Of a stretch of 64,000 bases of DNA, positions 9,338 to 17,676 are shown one piece after another. This DNA comes from an uncultured Ruminococcus sp. Its GTDB lineage: Bacteria > Bacillota > Clostridia > Oscillospirales > Acutalibacteraceae. Under the pieces are notes generated by a model, which had not been told where the DNA came from, did not search any database, and saw only the letters and a program-made list of their open reading frames with translations. The first letter of the stretch is position 1, and each line of letters starts with the position of its first letter. The stretch lies in assembly GCA_902802795.1 (NCBI GenBank), contig CADCNI010000010.1:1-64000 (forward strand), in the 5' to 3' direction. A program made the position numbers and the translations under genes.

Positions 9338-10057
9338 ATGAGCCGGAGCGTGAATGTGCAGGGGTATCTCCGTTATCTGGATACCCCTTGGGGACAATTG
9401 TTTTACCGGATGATAGGGAACCATTTATCGTTTGAGAATCAAAACATACTGGACTACGGCAGCGGCTTCGGCGTGACCGCTGATCGACTGGCGGCGCACA
9501 ATGAGGTGACCGCCGTGGAGCCGAATGAGGAAATCCTCGCCCATCGCTTCTGCACGCAGACCTACACACAGCTTGTGGGCGGCATAGAGCAATTGGCGGC
9601 GCTGCCCGACGGGTCTTTCGACGTGATTGTGTGCCATAATGTGATGGAATATATGGAGCAGCGCAGACCGCTGCTGGGCGAATTCCGCCGCCTCATCAAG
9701 CCGGACGGTTGTTTGTCGGTCGTCAAGCACAACCGCGCGGGAAAAATCATGCAAAAGGCGGTGTTTGAATATGCCCCCGAGGAAGCGATGGATTTACTGC
9801 GGGGAGCAAACGGCGTTTCCGTGAGTTTCGGCGAGGTGCGTGAATACGACCTTGACGAACTGGAACAGGACTGCGCCGATCAGTTTGCCATTGACCACAT
9901 TTACGGCGTGCGCATGTTCTACGGCTTGCAGCGCAACGAATGGAAGACCCAAGCCGACTGGCAGGATCGGATGTTCGCGCTCGAAAGCGCGGCGGAGGAA
10001 ATCCCCGTGTTCCGCGATATCGCGTTTTTTCATCATGTCATGCTGCAACCGATTTGA
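9338..10057 (+). CDS. Class I SAM-dependent methyltransferase
   Basis: A 239-residue protein with the SAM-binding motif I ILDYGSGFGVTADRLA, an acidic motif II end (VTAVEPNEEIL), and the motif IV region FDVIVCHNVMEYM. These are the marks of the Methyltransf_11 type. The C-terminal third (EEAMDLLRGANGVS onward) carries an insertion typical of small-molecule methyltransferases, but the substrate is unknown. ATG 9338 is chosen since AAGGAGG at 9322-9328 is 9 nt upstream; the frame stays open back to 9251 but lacks a good RBS there. It lies between the repeat and rnc. Confidence 0.85.
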   Translation: MSRSVNVQGYLRYLDTPWGQLFYRMIGNHLSFENQNILDYGSGFGVTADRLAAHNEVTAVEPNEEILAHRFCTQTYTQLVGGIEQLAALPDGSFDVIVCHNVMEYMEQRRPLLGEFRRLIKPDGCLSVVKHNRAGKIMQKAVFEYAPEEAMDLLRGANGVSVSFGEVREYDLDELEQDCADQFAIDHIYGVRMFYGLQRNEWKTQADWQDRMFALESAAEEIPVFRDIAFFHHVMLQPI

Positions 10058-10090
10058 ATCAATGAATCATATAGAGAGGAAGTTGTAAAA

Positions 10091-10783
10091 ATGTCGGAAA
10101 CACATCTCGACGCATCGTATCTGGAAGATACGATCGGCTATCATTTTAAAAACCGAAAATATTTATTGACAGCGCTGACCCATTCCTCCTACGCGAATGA
10201 GGGAAAGCATTTGCAGAGCAACGAGCGTCTGGAATTTTTGGGGGATGCGGTGCTTAGCATAGTGGTGTCGGAGCACCTTTATGCTAAGTTCCGCAGCAAG
10301 CAGGAGGGCGACCTGACCAAGCTGCGCGCCTCGCTTGTCTGTGAGTTTACGCTGTGCGGCTTTGCGCGGAAGATACAGCTCGGGGAATATATCATGTTCG
10401 GGCGCGGCGAACGCCATTCCGGCGGGGACAAACGTCCCTCGATTTTAGCGGACGCGTTTGAGGCGCTGATTGCCGCGATTTTCCTTGACGGCGGCATGGA
10501 GCAGGCGCGGGAGTTCGTGATGGGATTTGTCCTTGAAGAACTCGAACACCCCAACCTCTACCGCAGCAAGGATTACAAGACCATGCTGCAGGAAATCATT
10601 CAGCAGAACGCCGAGGAAAAGATCACCTATGTGCTGGTGGGGGAGAGCGGTCCCGACCACAACAAGCATTTTGTGGTGGAGGTGCATCTCAATTCCAACG
10701 TCATCGGCAAAGGCGGCGGACGCAGCAAGAAGGAAGCCGAGCAGAACGCCGCCCATGAGGCGCTCGAACTGATGGGGTACTGA
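10091..10783 (+). CDS. rnc: Ribonuclease III
   Basis: Cleaves double-stranded RNA, including the stems of rRNA precursors. 230 residues: the RNase III catalytic domain carries the signature NERLEFLGDAVLS, with the second acidic cluster in DAFEALIAAIFLDGG; a double-stranded RNA-binding domain at about 158-228 has YKTMLQEIIQQ and KGGGRSKKEAEQNAAHEAL. RBS AGAGAGGAAG stands upstream of ATG 10091. It is followed after one base by a radical SAM gene (TGATG), the usual rnc-rSAM-smc order. Confidence 0.97.
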   Translation: MSETHLDASYLEDTIGYHFKNRKYLLTALTHSSYANEGKHLQSNERLEFLGDAVLSIVVSEHLYAKFRSKQEGDLTKLRASLVCEFTLCGFARKIQLGEYIMFGRGERHSGGDKRPSILADAFEALIAAIFLDGGMEQAREFVMGFVLEELEHPNLYRSKDYKTMLQEIIQQNAEEKITYVLVGESGPDHNKHFVVEVHLNSNVIGKGGGRSKKEAEQNAAHEALELMGY

Positions 10784-10784
10784 T

Positions 10785-11870
10785 GTGAGCGGCAGGCAGA
10801 AGCACGCCAATATTGCCCTCTTCATCCCGCACAACGGCTGTCCCCATCAATGCGCTTTCTGCAACCAGCGCACTATTTCCGGCGCGGTAAGTCAGCCGAC
10901 GGGGGAGGATGTGCGCGCGGCGGTGCGTACAGCGATGGCTTCCCCACGCTATGAGAGCGGCAGCTCGGAGATCGCCTTTTTCGGCGGCAGCTTCACGGCG
11001 ATTGAACGGAGCTATATGAGGGAACTGCTCGAAGCGGCGGCTGTCTTTGTGAAGGATGGCAGCGTCGCGGGCATCCGGATTTCCACCCGTCCCGACGCAA
11101 TTGACGGGGAGATTCTGGAAATTCTCCGGCGGTACGGTGTGACCTCCATCGAGCTGGGCGCGCAGTCCATGCGGGACGAAGTGCTGCAAAAAAACCGCCG
11201 CGGGCATACGGCGCAGGATGTCGTCAATGCCTCGCGCCTCATTCGGCAATACGGTTTTTCGCTAGGGCTGCAGATGATGACAGGATTGTACGGCGACGAC
11301 GACGAGGGCGCTCGGTATACGGCGCGGCAGCTCACGGCGCTGCACCCCGATACGGTGCGGATTTATCCCACCGTGGTGCTGGAAGGCACCGAACTGGCGG
11401 ACAAAATGCGTTCGGGCGCATACCGCCCGCAGGGATACGAAGCGGCGGCGGAATTATGCGCGGAGCTATTGGAATTTTTTGAGAATCAGGGCATCCGCGT
11501 CATCAAATTGGGACTGCACGCTTCGGACGGCGTGGAGGGCAGCATGGTAGGCGGCGCGTATCATCCCGCGTTCCGGGAATTGTGCGAGGGAATTTTGTAC
11601 TACCGACTCATGCGGCGTATGCTTTCGGAAAATTATCCGGAAGGCGGATCGTTCGTCGTGACGGTTGATCGGCGTGCGCTTTCCAAGGCAAGCGGACAAA
11701 AAAAGCGCAATGTGCTGCGGCTCAGAGAAGAGGGCTGGAAGATTCAATTAAAAGGAGTGGATTTGGAGCATGGAGAACAGAGAAGCAAAGAAGATGGGCG
11801 AAGAATTTGTCAGATTGAGCCGCTTTCTCAGCAAGATTCTGCGGCACCAGCCGGGGATTATCGGCATTGA
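10785..11870 (+). CDS. Radical SAM protein of the rnc-smc locus (Elp3-like core)
   Basis: A 361-residue radical SAM enzyme. The [4Fe-4S]-binding triad is in CPHQCAFCNQ (CxxxCxxC, about residues 19-26), followed by EIAFFGGSFTAIE (GGE-like SAM motif), RISTRPDAID and ELGAQSMRDEVL. This family has an Elp3-like core and commonly sits between rnc and smc in Firmicutes; its reaction is not known to me. It begins with GTG two bases after the rnc stop. The last about 33 residues (from EHGEQRSK) are read out of frame from the start of kptA and are unlike the rest, so an original stop near 11770 was probably lost, leaving a 101-nt overlap. Confidence 0.85.
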   Translation: MSGRQKHANIALFIPHNGCPHQCAFCNQRTISGAVSQPTGEDVRAAVRTAMASPRYESGSSEIAFFGGSFTAIERSYMRELLEAAAVFVKDGSVAGIRISTRPDAIDGEILEILRRYGVTSIELGAQSMRDEVLQKNRRGHTAQDVVNASRLIRQYGFSLGLQMMTGLYGDDDEGARYTARQLTALHPDTVRIYPTVVLEGTELADKMRSGAYRPQGYEAAAELCAELLEFFENQGIRVIKLGLHASDGVEGSMVGGAYHPAFRELCEGILYYRLMRRMLSENYPEGGSFVVTVDRRALSKASGQKKRNVLRLREEGWKIQLKGVDLEHGEQRSKEDGRRICQIEPLSQQDSAAPAGDYRH

Positions 11871-12384
11871 AATCGAGCGCGTGGGCGCGTGGGCGAACGT
11901 CAATGAACTGATAGAGGGTATCAATTCGCGCAGCAGGTATCACATTGACCGCGCGACTCTCGAAACCATCGTAGCTACCGACAGCAAGGGACGCTACAGT
12001 TTCAACGAAAACGGAACAAAAATCCGCGCCAATCAGGGACATTCCATTGACGTGGTACTCGACATGGAGAAGCGCACGCCGCCGGAGTTTTTGTATCACG
12101 GCACGGCGGGAAAATTCCTTGAAAGCATTATGGAAAAGGGACTGCTGCCCGGCAACCGTCAATTTGTACATCTTTCACCCGACGAAGCGACCGCCAAGAC
12201 GGTGGGCTATCGCCACAGCAAGCCGGACGCGCCGATCATTTTGAAAATTCACGCCGGAAAGATGGTGCGGGACGGCTATGAATTCATGATATCCGACAAC
12301 GGCGTGTGGCAGATTAAAAAGGTGCCGCCGCAGTATCTGGAGATGGATATAAACAGAAAGGATGTCTGCAATGAAAAAGTTTGA
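11770..12384 (+). CDS. kptA: RNA 2'-phosphotransferase KptA/Tpt1
   Basis: NAD-dependent enzyme that removes an internal RNA 2'-phosphate through an ADP-ribose intermediate. 204 residues with the family signatures: LSRFLSKILRHQP (Arg-His of the catalytic set), RYSFNENGTKIRANQGHS, FLYHGTAGKFLESI, FVHLSPDEATAKTVG and ISDNGVWQIKKVPPQYL. In eukaryotes Tpt1 ends tRNA splicing; bacteria lack that pathway, and the bacterial role is unclear. It starts at ATG 11770, 12 nt after AAAGGAG, overlapping the radical SAM gene. It heads a set of small accessory genes (to 14056) wedged between the rSAM gene and smc. Confidence 0.95.
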   Translation: MENREAKKMGEEFVRLSRFLSKILRHQPGIIGIEIERVGAWANVNELIEGINSRSRYHIDRATLETIVATDSKGRYSFNENGTKIRANQGHSIDVVLDMEKRTPPEFLYHGTAGKFLESIMEKGLLPGNRQFVHLSPDEATAKTVGYRHSKPDAPIILKIHAGKMVRDGYEFMISDNGVWQIKKVPPQYLEMDINRKDVCNEKV

Positions 12385-12697
12385 TGAAAACTATGCTTTG
12401 TTAGAGGCAATGTATGATGATGAATTTTTCCCTGATTTTTTAGTGGATAAAATCAAGGTATTGGTGCAGGAATTGATTGGCTTCCTCGAATCGGGCGAAA
12501 CCGATTTGGAAGTGATTCAGGAAAAACTGGATGAAATGACGGAGGAGATTAACAGCCTGCAAGAAGAATTTGAAGAGAATGACAGCGAATTGGAAACGGT
12601 AGCGCGGGACAGCATTGCCGAAACGGTTGAATATGTGCTGAACTGGTTCGGTGTGGATATTGATATTGAAGACGCGCTCGGAGTGAGAGAGTGGTGA
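12371..12697 (+). CDS. DUF5713-like small acidic protein
   Basis: A 108-residue, strongly acidic, helical protein. ALLEAMYDDEFFPDFLVDKIK matches the DUF5713 pattern as I recall it (MYDDxYFPxFLVDK). Function unknown. ATG 12371 lies 9 nt from AGAAAGG; ATG 12362 would lie on that site. The start overlaps the kptA end by 14 nt, so the two are probably cotranslated. The C-terminus ends GVDIDIEDALGVREW. Confidence 0.75.
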   Translation: MKKFDENYALLEAMYDDEFFPDFLVDKIKVLVQELIGFLESGETDLEVIQEKLDEMTEEINSLQEEFEENDSELETVARDSIAETVEYVLNWFGVDIDIEDALGVREW

Positions 12698-12699
12698 GT

Positions 12700-13170
12700 A
12701 TGATGACAATACGATTTGCGGCAAAATCCGACCTGCCTGGGGTCAACGCGGTTCGGCAGCAGGTGCATAAGGTACACGCGGAGGGACGTCCCGATATTTT
12801 CCGCAGAAAATTCGGCAAGAAGCTGGCGGGACATATCAAAATCCTCTTCCGTGACAAATCCGCCAAAATAGCGGTGGCGGAGCAGGACGGGAACATCGTC
12901 GGCTTTGCGGTGCTGAAAGTCATCGATAAGCCGAAATCCCCCTACAGCAAGGCGCGGCGTTTCCTGCGGGTGGAGGAATTCGGCGTGGACGAAGCGCACA
13001 GGCGGCAGGGAATCGGCACGGCGCTGTTTGCATTTATCAAGTGCTACGCGGCGGAGCAGGGCTTTGACAGAGTGGAGCTCGACGTATGGGAATTCAACGA
13101 AGGGGCGCTGCGGTTTTACGAAGCGCAGGGCTTTTCCACTTACCGCCGGTATATGGAATACAAGATGTGA
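12700..13170 (+). CDS. GNAT family N-acetyltransferase
   Basis: A 156-residue single GNAT domain: IRFAAKSDLPGVNAVRQQVH at the N-terminus, VEEFGVDEAHRRQGIGTALFAFI as the acetyl-CoA loop (RRQGIG), and ELDVWEFNEGALRFYEAQGF in the last strands. Resembles RimI-like enzymes, but the substrate is unknown. ATG 12700 follows the stop of the DUF5713-like gene by 2 nt. The RBS is weak (GAGTGAGAG), which suggests coupling to the gene before. Confidence 0.85.
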   Translation: MMTIRFAAKSDLPGVNAVRQQVHKVHAEGRPDIFRRKFGKKLAGHIKILFRDKSAKIAVAEQDGNIVGFAVLKVIDKPKSPYSKARRFLRVEEFGVDEAHRRQGIGTALFAFIKCYAAEQGFDRVELDVWEFNEGALRFYEAQGFSTYRRYMEYKM

Positions 13171-13181
13171 GGTGCTGACCG

Positions 13182-13619
13182 ATGGCAGGGGTCTTTGAAG
13201 ATGAATTTATGGATATCCAGTCGGGCATGGTGTCGCTGGTGCTGGAAGCGTTGGAAACGTCGGATGTCACGGTTGACAAAATCTACATCTATGCGTTCGG
13301 TACGGAGCATATGGGTTTCTTCAATCTGTTTTTCGAGAAAGATGGAAAAATATTAAAAAACCTTCATGCGGGCATTTCCGAGGAACTTCTGGATCAGGTG
13401 CTCGACCTCGGCATAGAGGACACGTTGAAGCTGCGTGAGGTCTGCCGGGAATACGACCGGGAGCCGCCCTGTCAGTGCAAGCTGGTCTATGACTGCCGCA
13501 GCGGTCATTTCGACGGCGACTACAGCTATGATGATCTTTCCGATACGGAATACGGTGTGGACGGCGCTTTCGCGGACTGGCTAAAAGAAGCAGAGGCAGC
13601 GCTCAGCCGGAAGGGGTAA
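13182..13619 (+). CDS. Hypothetical protein, possibly YezG/DUF600-like immunity protein
   Basis: A 145-residue acidic protein. The pattern IYIYAFGTEHMGFFNLFFEKDGKI, then LREVCREYDREPPCQCKLVYDCRSG and DGDYSYDDL ending in a W-rich helix, resembles the DUF600/YezG fold of bacterial immunity proteins, but the match is from memory and weak. No signal peptide. GAGGTG at 13169-13174 serves ATG 13182. No toxin gene is visible nearby, so it would be an orphan. Confidence 0.6.
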   Translation: MAGVFEDEFMDIQSGMVSLVLEALETSDVTVDKIYIYAFGTEHMGFFNLFFEKDGKILKNLHAGISEELLDQVLDLGIEDTLKLREVCREYDREPPCQCKLVYDCRSGHFDGDYSYDDLSDTEYGVDGAFADWLKEAEAALSRKG

Positions 13620-13624
13620 GAAGG

Positions 13625-14056
13625 ATGAAAAACAAAGCTGTCGAATCAAAACTGTGCGCGTTTCTCAAAGAATATTCCTCCTCCGATGATTGGTACTGGG
13701 TTCCCCTCACAAGGCTGAAAAAGGAGATACCCGTTGTCGCCTATGACCTCGACGAACTGTATCGGCATGACGAAATCCCCTTGCTGGAAAAGGTGTTCCG
13801 CCAATGCGGCATCACCACGGTCAGCACGTTTCAGATGGACAGTCGTGAATATTTTGAAAATGACGAAATATCTGCGTTGCTGCATGAGAAAGACGCGGAC
13901 GGCTTTCTCTTTCCGTGGACGGTGGAAACCTTTTATTTTGACGCCACAGAAACGTGGCTGGTGTATGTGTCCCATGAGGGAACGATTTCATTCACGGGCG
14001 AACTGATTGCCAGGATAGCCGGAGAAATTATTCCCGATCGGTATCTGTATCGGTAA
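13625..14056 (+). CDS. Hypothetical protein
   Basis: A 143-residue soluble protein I do not assign to a family. It is rich in aromatic and acidic residues; the centre has DGFLFPWTVETFYFDATE and WLVYVSHEGTISFTGELI, suggesting paired beta strands followed by a C-terminal helix. AAGGGG at 13611-13616 gives an 8-nt spacing to ATG 13625, 5 nt after the stop of the previous gene. It is the last of the accessory genes before smc. Confidence 0.65.
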   Translation: MKNKAVESKLCAFLKEYSSSDDWYWVPLTRLKKEIPVVAYDLDELYRHDEIPLLEKVFRQCGITTVSTFQMDSREYFENDEISALLHEKDADGFLFPWTVETFYFDATETWLVYVSHEGTISFTGELIARIAGEIIPDRYLYR

Positions 14057-14084
14057 AAACATATTTTTTCTAAGGAGCGGCGAT

Positions 14085-17000
14085 ATGCATTTAAAATCGC
14101 TTGAAATTATGGGCTTCAAATCCTTCCCCGACAAGGTGAAGATGAACTTTGTGCCCGGTATCACGGCGGCTGTCGGTCCCAATGGCAGCGGCAAAAGCAA
14201 TATCAGCGACTCAGTGCGCTGGGTGCTGGGCGAGCAGGCCACACGCGTCCTGCGCATTAAGTCGATGGAGGACGTGATCTTCGGCGGCACGGCGCAGCGC
14301 AAAGCGCTGGGCTTCGCGGAGGTCGTGCTGACCATCGACAACACCGACCGCGCACTGGATTTTGACAGCGACGAGGTCGCCATCACCCGGCGTTACTACC
14401 GTTCGGGCGACAGCGAATACAAGATCAACGGCAAGGCGGTTCGATTGAAGGATATCAACGAACTGTTCATGGATACGGGCATGGGTCGCGACGGCTATTC
14501 CATCATCGGACAGGGCAAGGTCGCGGACGTGGTCAACGTGCGTTCCGAGGAGCGCCGCAACATCTTTGAGGAGGCGGCGGGCATCTCCAAATATCGCTAC
14601 CGCAAGCAGGAGGCGGAGCGCAATCTGGCACGCGCCGAGGAAAATCTGGTGCATCTGGACGTGATTATGTCCGAACTTGAAGGACGCGTGGAGCCGCTGC
14701 GCAAGGAGTCCGAAAAGGCGAAAAAATACCTCGAACTCATGGAGCAGAAGAAAACGGTCGAAATCGGCTTGTGGCTGAGTACGCTCAGCAAGTCCGCCGA
14801 ACTGCTGCGCGACTGGGATTACAAGGAGACGCTGGCGCGTTCGCAGCAGGAGGAAATCGACAGCGAAATCGAGCGGATAGAGGGCGACATCGAGAAGAAA
14901 TTCGGCTACAGCAACGATCTGGCCGCCAGACGCGACGAAATGATGCGGCGCTCCGCTGAATTGGAGGAATCCGCCGCCAAGATCGACGGTGAAGCGGCCG
15001 TTCTGGAAAACGATATTTCCCACCGCGCCGAGCGCATCGGGCGCTTACAGTCCGACATCGCGGAATCCGAGCGGGGCGGCGACCTCATGCAGCGGGAAAT
15101 CGGCAAAAAGAAGCTGGAAATTGCCGAAAAAAAGGCAAAGCTCACGCAGCAGCAGACGCTTGCCGAAAATCTCAAAGCGCAGTTGGAAACGCTGCGCAGC
15201 GATGACAGTGAATTCAGCCAGAAGATTACCGAGCTCATGAACCGCCGCAGCACCGTGACAAACGATATTTCCGCCGCGCAGGTGGAGCTGGCTTCGGCGC
15301 AGTCCCAGATGGGCGAAATCACGGCGCGTCTGGAAAATGTGGACAGCGAGATCGAACGCCGTCAGCAGGAAATTGAAAAATGGCAGTCCGGCAAAACCCT
15401 CACCGAAGAGGCGATTGTCGGCGCGGACAAACGGCTGGCGGAAATCGACGGGGAAACCCAGACTCTCCGCGACAGGCTGCAAGACTTACGCCAGCAGGGC
15501 GCGCAGGTGAAGCGCGACAGCGAAAACAAAGAGCTGGACGCCAAGGGACACGAGCGCAAGGCGCGCATTCTCGAAGACCTGGAAAAGAGCATGGAGGGCT
15601 TTGCGGGCAGCGTGCGCTCCGTCATGAAAATGGCGGAAAACGGCACCCTGAAAGGCATTCACGGCCCTGTGTCGCGTCTGATTGACGTGCCGCAGGAATA
15701 CGCCACAGCCATTGAAATTGCGCTGGGCGGCAATATGCAGAATATCGTGGTGGACAACGAGGACGACGCGAAGCGCGCCATTGCGCAGTTAAAGCAGAGC
15801 AAGGCGGGACGCGCCACTTTCCTGCCGCTGACCACCATCAAGCCTTCCCGCTTCAACGAGAGCGGACTGGAACGCTGCGCGGGGTATATCGGCATCGCCG
15901 CCGACCTGCTCACCTATGACAAGAAATACGCGAATATCGTCTCCAACACACTGGGAAAAATCGCAATTGTTGACAACCTCGACAACGCCGTTGTGATGGC
16001 ACGGCAATACGGCAACCGGTTCCGTATCGTCACCCTCGACGGTCAGGTCATCAACGCGGGCGGTTCCATGACGGGCGGCTCGCTTGCCAAAAACGCAGGT
16101 CTTCTTACGCGAAAGGGCGAGATCGAAAAGCTCCGCCAAAAGGCGGCCGACTGCATGAAGGAATGTCAGGCGCTGAGGGAAACCTTTGGCAAGCTCGAAC
16201 AGGAGGCCAGCGCCGTCAAGGCGACCATTCGCGAAAACGACGAGAAGTGGCAGATTGTCAGCAACGACAAAATCCGCTTTGAAACCGACCTGAAAAACCA
16301 GACCGCCAATATCGCCACCCTGACCGCCGAAGCGGAGCGGCTGATCAGCGAACGCGGCAGCGCCGGACAGCGCACCCGGTCGCTCAATGAAAGCATCGAA
16401 AGCGCGCAGGAGAAAATTGACGCGCTGAATGCACAGCTCACCGAGCTGGAAAAAGAGATCACAGGCAGCAACGACAGCCGCGCCGAAACCGCCAGAAAAC
16501 GGGAGGAAATCTCGACCTCTCTGAGCGGAGCCAGCATGGCGGTGATGAGCCTTTCCAAGGACATCGAAGCCGCCAACCAGTCCATCCGCGACACCGAAGC
16601 GCGGCGGGGCGAACAGGCGCAGCGCGTGGAGGGCATGAAAACCGAAATCACCGATCTGGAAGCGCAGAACCGCGAGACGACCGTGAAAGCGGCCGGGATG
16701 CGCCAGACCGCCGAGAACAACCGCGCCGAAGCGGTCAGTTCCCGCGAGGGCATGAGCGAACTGGCGCAGGAGCGCGAAAAGACGGAAAAGGAGATACACG
16801 ACCTGCGCCGTCTTTCCAAAGAGAAATCCGAGCAGCGCGAGAAGATCACGGGCGAAGTCACCCGACTGGAAGAACGCCGTGTGTCGGCGCAGAAGGAATA
16901 TGACGAGATCATTCAGAAGCTGCTGGAAGAATACAACCTGACACGGCGGGAAGCGGAGGCGCAGTTTGAGCCGGCGGAAAACGCGCGGGAGGCCGACCGC

Positions 17001-17654
17001 AAGGTGAAGGAGCTCCGTTCCTCCATGAAGAAGCTGGAACCCGTCAACCTCGGCGCGGTGGAGGAATACAAAGAGGTCTTTGAAAAATACACGATGTATA
17101 AAACCCAGATCGCGGACGTGCAGAAATCCAAGGCGGAGCTGAACAAACTGATCGAAACCTTGACCGAGCAAATGAAGGAACTCTTCGTGCTGAAATTTGA
17201 CGAAATCAACGAACATTTCAAAACCATCTTCACGGAACTCTTCGGCGGCGGCAGCGGCTATCTGGAACTCACCGACCGCAGCGACGTACTGAACTGCGGC
17301 ATCGAGATTCACGCGCAGCCGCCCGGCAAGACCATCAAGAATATCGACCTTTTCAGCGGCGGCGAAAAGACAGTTATTGCGGTTGCCATTTACTTCGCGA
17401 TCATGAAGGTCAATCCCTCGCCGTTCTGTATTCTCGACGAGATCGACTCCGCGCTCGACGAGCGCAATGTCGATAATATCGCGGACTACTGCCGCCGCAT
17501 GAGCGATTCGACGCAGTACATCATCATCACGCACCGCCGCGGTACAATGGAAGTCGCCAACATGATTTACGGCGTGACGATGCAGCAGGACGGCGTTTCC
17601 AAGCTGCTCGAACTCAAAATTGACGAGATCAGTGAAAAACTGGGTGTGGACTGA
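14085..17654 (+). CDS. smc: Chromosome segregation ATPase SMC
   Basis: Forms the ScpAB-bound ring that compacts and separates chromosomes. Full length at 1189 residues. N-terminal head with Walker A GPNGSGKS (31-38) and the R/Q-loops; first coiled coil about 170-500; hinge about 515-680 (HGPVSRLIDVPQEYATAIEIALGG; GGSMTGGS); second coiled coil to about 1020; C-terminal head with the ABC signature LFSGGEK (about 1089) and Walker B FCILDEIDSALDE (about 1114). TAAGGAG precedes ATG 14085. ScpA and ScpB are not in this window. Its place between the rnc region and ftsY is standard. Confidence 0.98.
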   Translation: MHLKSLEIMGFKSFPDKVKMNFVPGITAAVGPNGSGKSNISDSVRWVLGEQATRVLRIKSMEDVIFGGTAQRKALGFAEVVLTIDNTDRALDFDSDEVAITRRYYRSGDSEYKINGKAVRLKDINELFMDTGMGRDGYSIIGQGKVADVVNVRSEERRNIFEEAAGISKYRYRKQEAERNLARAEENLVHLDVIMSELEGRVEPLRKESEKAKKYLELMEQKKTVEIGLWLSTLSKSAELLRDWDYKETLARSQQEEIDSEIERIEGDIEKKFGYSNDLAARRDEMMRRSAELEESAAKIDGEAAVLENDISHRAERIGRLQSDIAESERGGDLMQREIGKKKLEIAEKKAKLTQQQTLAENLKAQLETLRSDDSEFSQKITELMNRRSTVTNDISAAQVELASAQSQMGEITARLENVDSEIERRQQEIEKWQSGKTLTEEAIVGADKRLAEIDGETQTLRDRLQDLRQQGAQVKRDSENKELDAKGHERKARILEDLEKSMEGFAGSVRSVMKMAENGTLKGIHGPVSRLIDVPQEYATAIEIALGGNMQNIVVDNEDDAKRAIAQLKQSKAGRATFLPLTTIKPSRFNESGLERCAGYIGIAADLLTYDKKYANIVSNTLGKIAIVDNLDNAVVMARQYGNRFRIVTLDGQVINAGGSMTGGSLAKNAGLLTRKGEIEKLRQKAADCMKECQALRETFGKLEQEASAVKATIRENDEKWQIVSNDKIRFETDLKNQTANIATLTAEAERLISERGSAGQRTRSLNESIESAQEKIDALNAQLTELEKEITGSNDSRAETARKREEISTSLSGASMAVMSLSKDIEAANQSIRDTEARRGEQAQRVEGMKTEITDLEAQNRETTVKAAGMRQTAENNRAEAVSSREGMSELAQEREKTEKEIHDLRRLSKEKSEQREKITGEVTRLEERRVSAQKEYDEIIQKLLEEYNLTRREAEAQFEPAENAREADRKVKELRSSMKKLEPVNLGAVEEYKEVFEKYTMYKTQIADVQKSKAELNKLIETLTEQMKELFVLKFDEINEHFKTIFTELFGGGSGYLELTDRSDVLNCGIEIHAQPPGKTIKNIDLFSGGEKTVIAVAIYFAIMKVNPSPFCILDEIDSALDERNVDNIADYCRRMSDSTQYIIITHRRGTMEVANMIYGVTMQQDGVSKLLELKIDEISEKLGVD

Positions 17655-17676
17655 TTCCCATAGGAGTGATACATGC

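Noticed and set aside
7441..10090. Hidden small acpP gene
   Set aside because: No frame between plsX and rnc has the DSLD phosphopantetheine motif or the right size.
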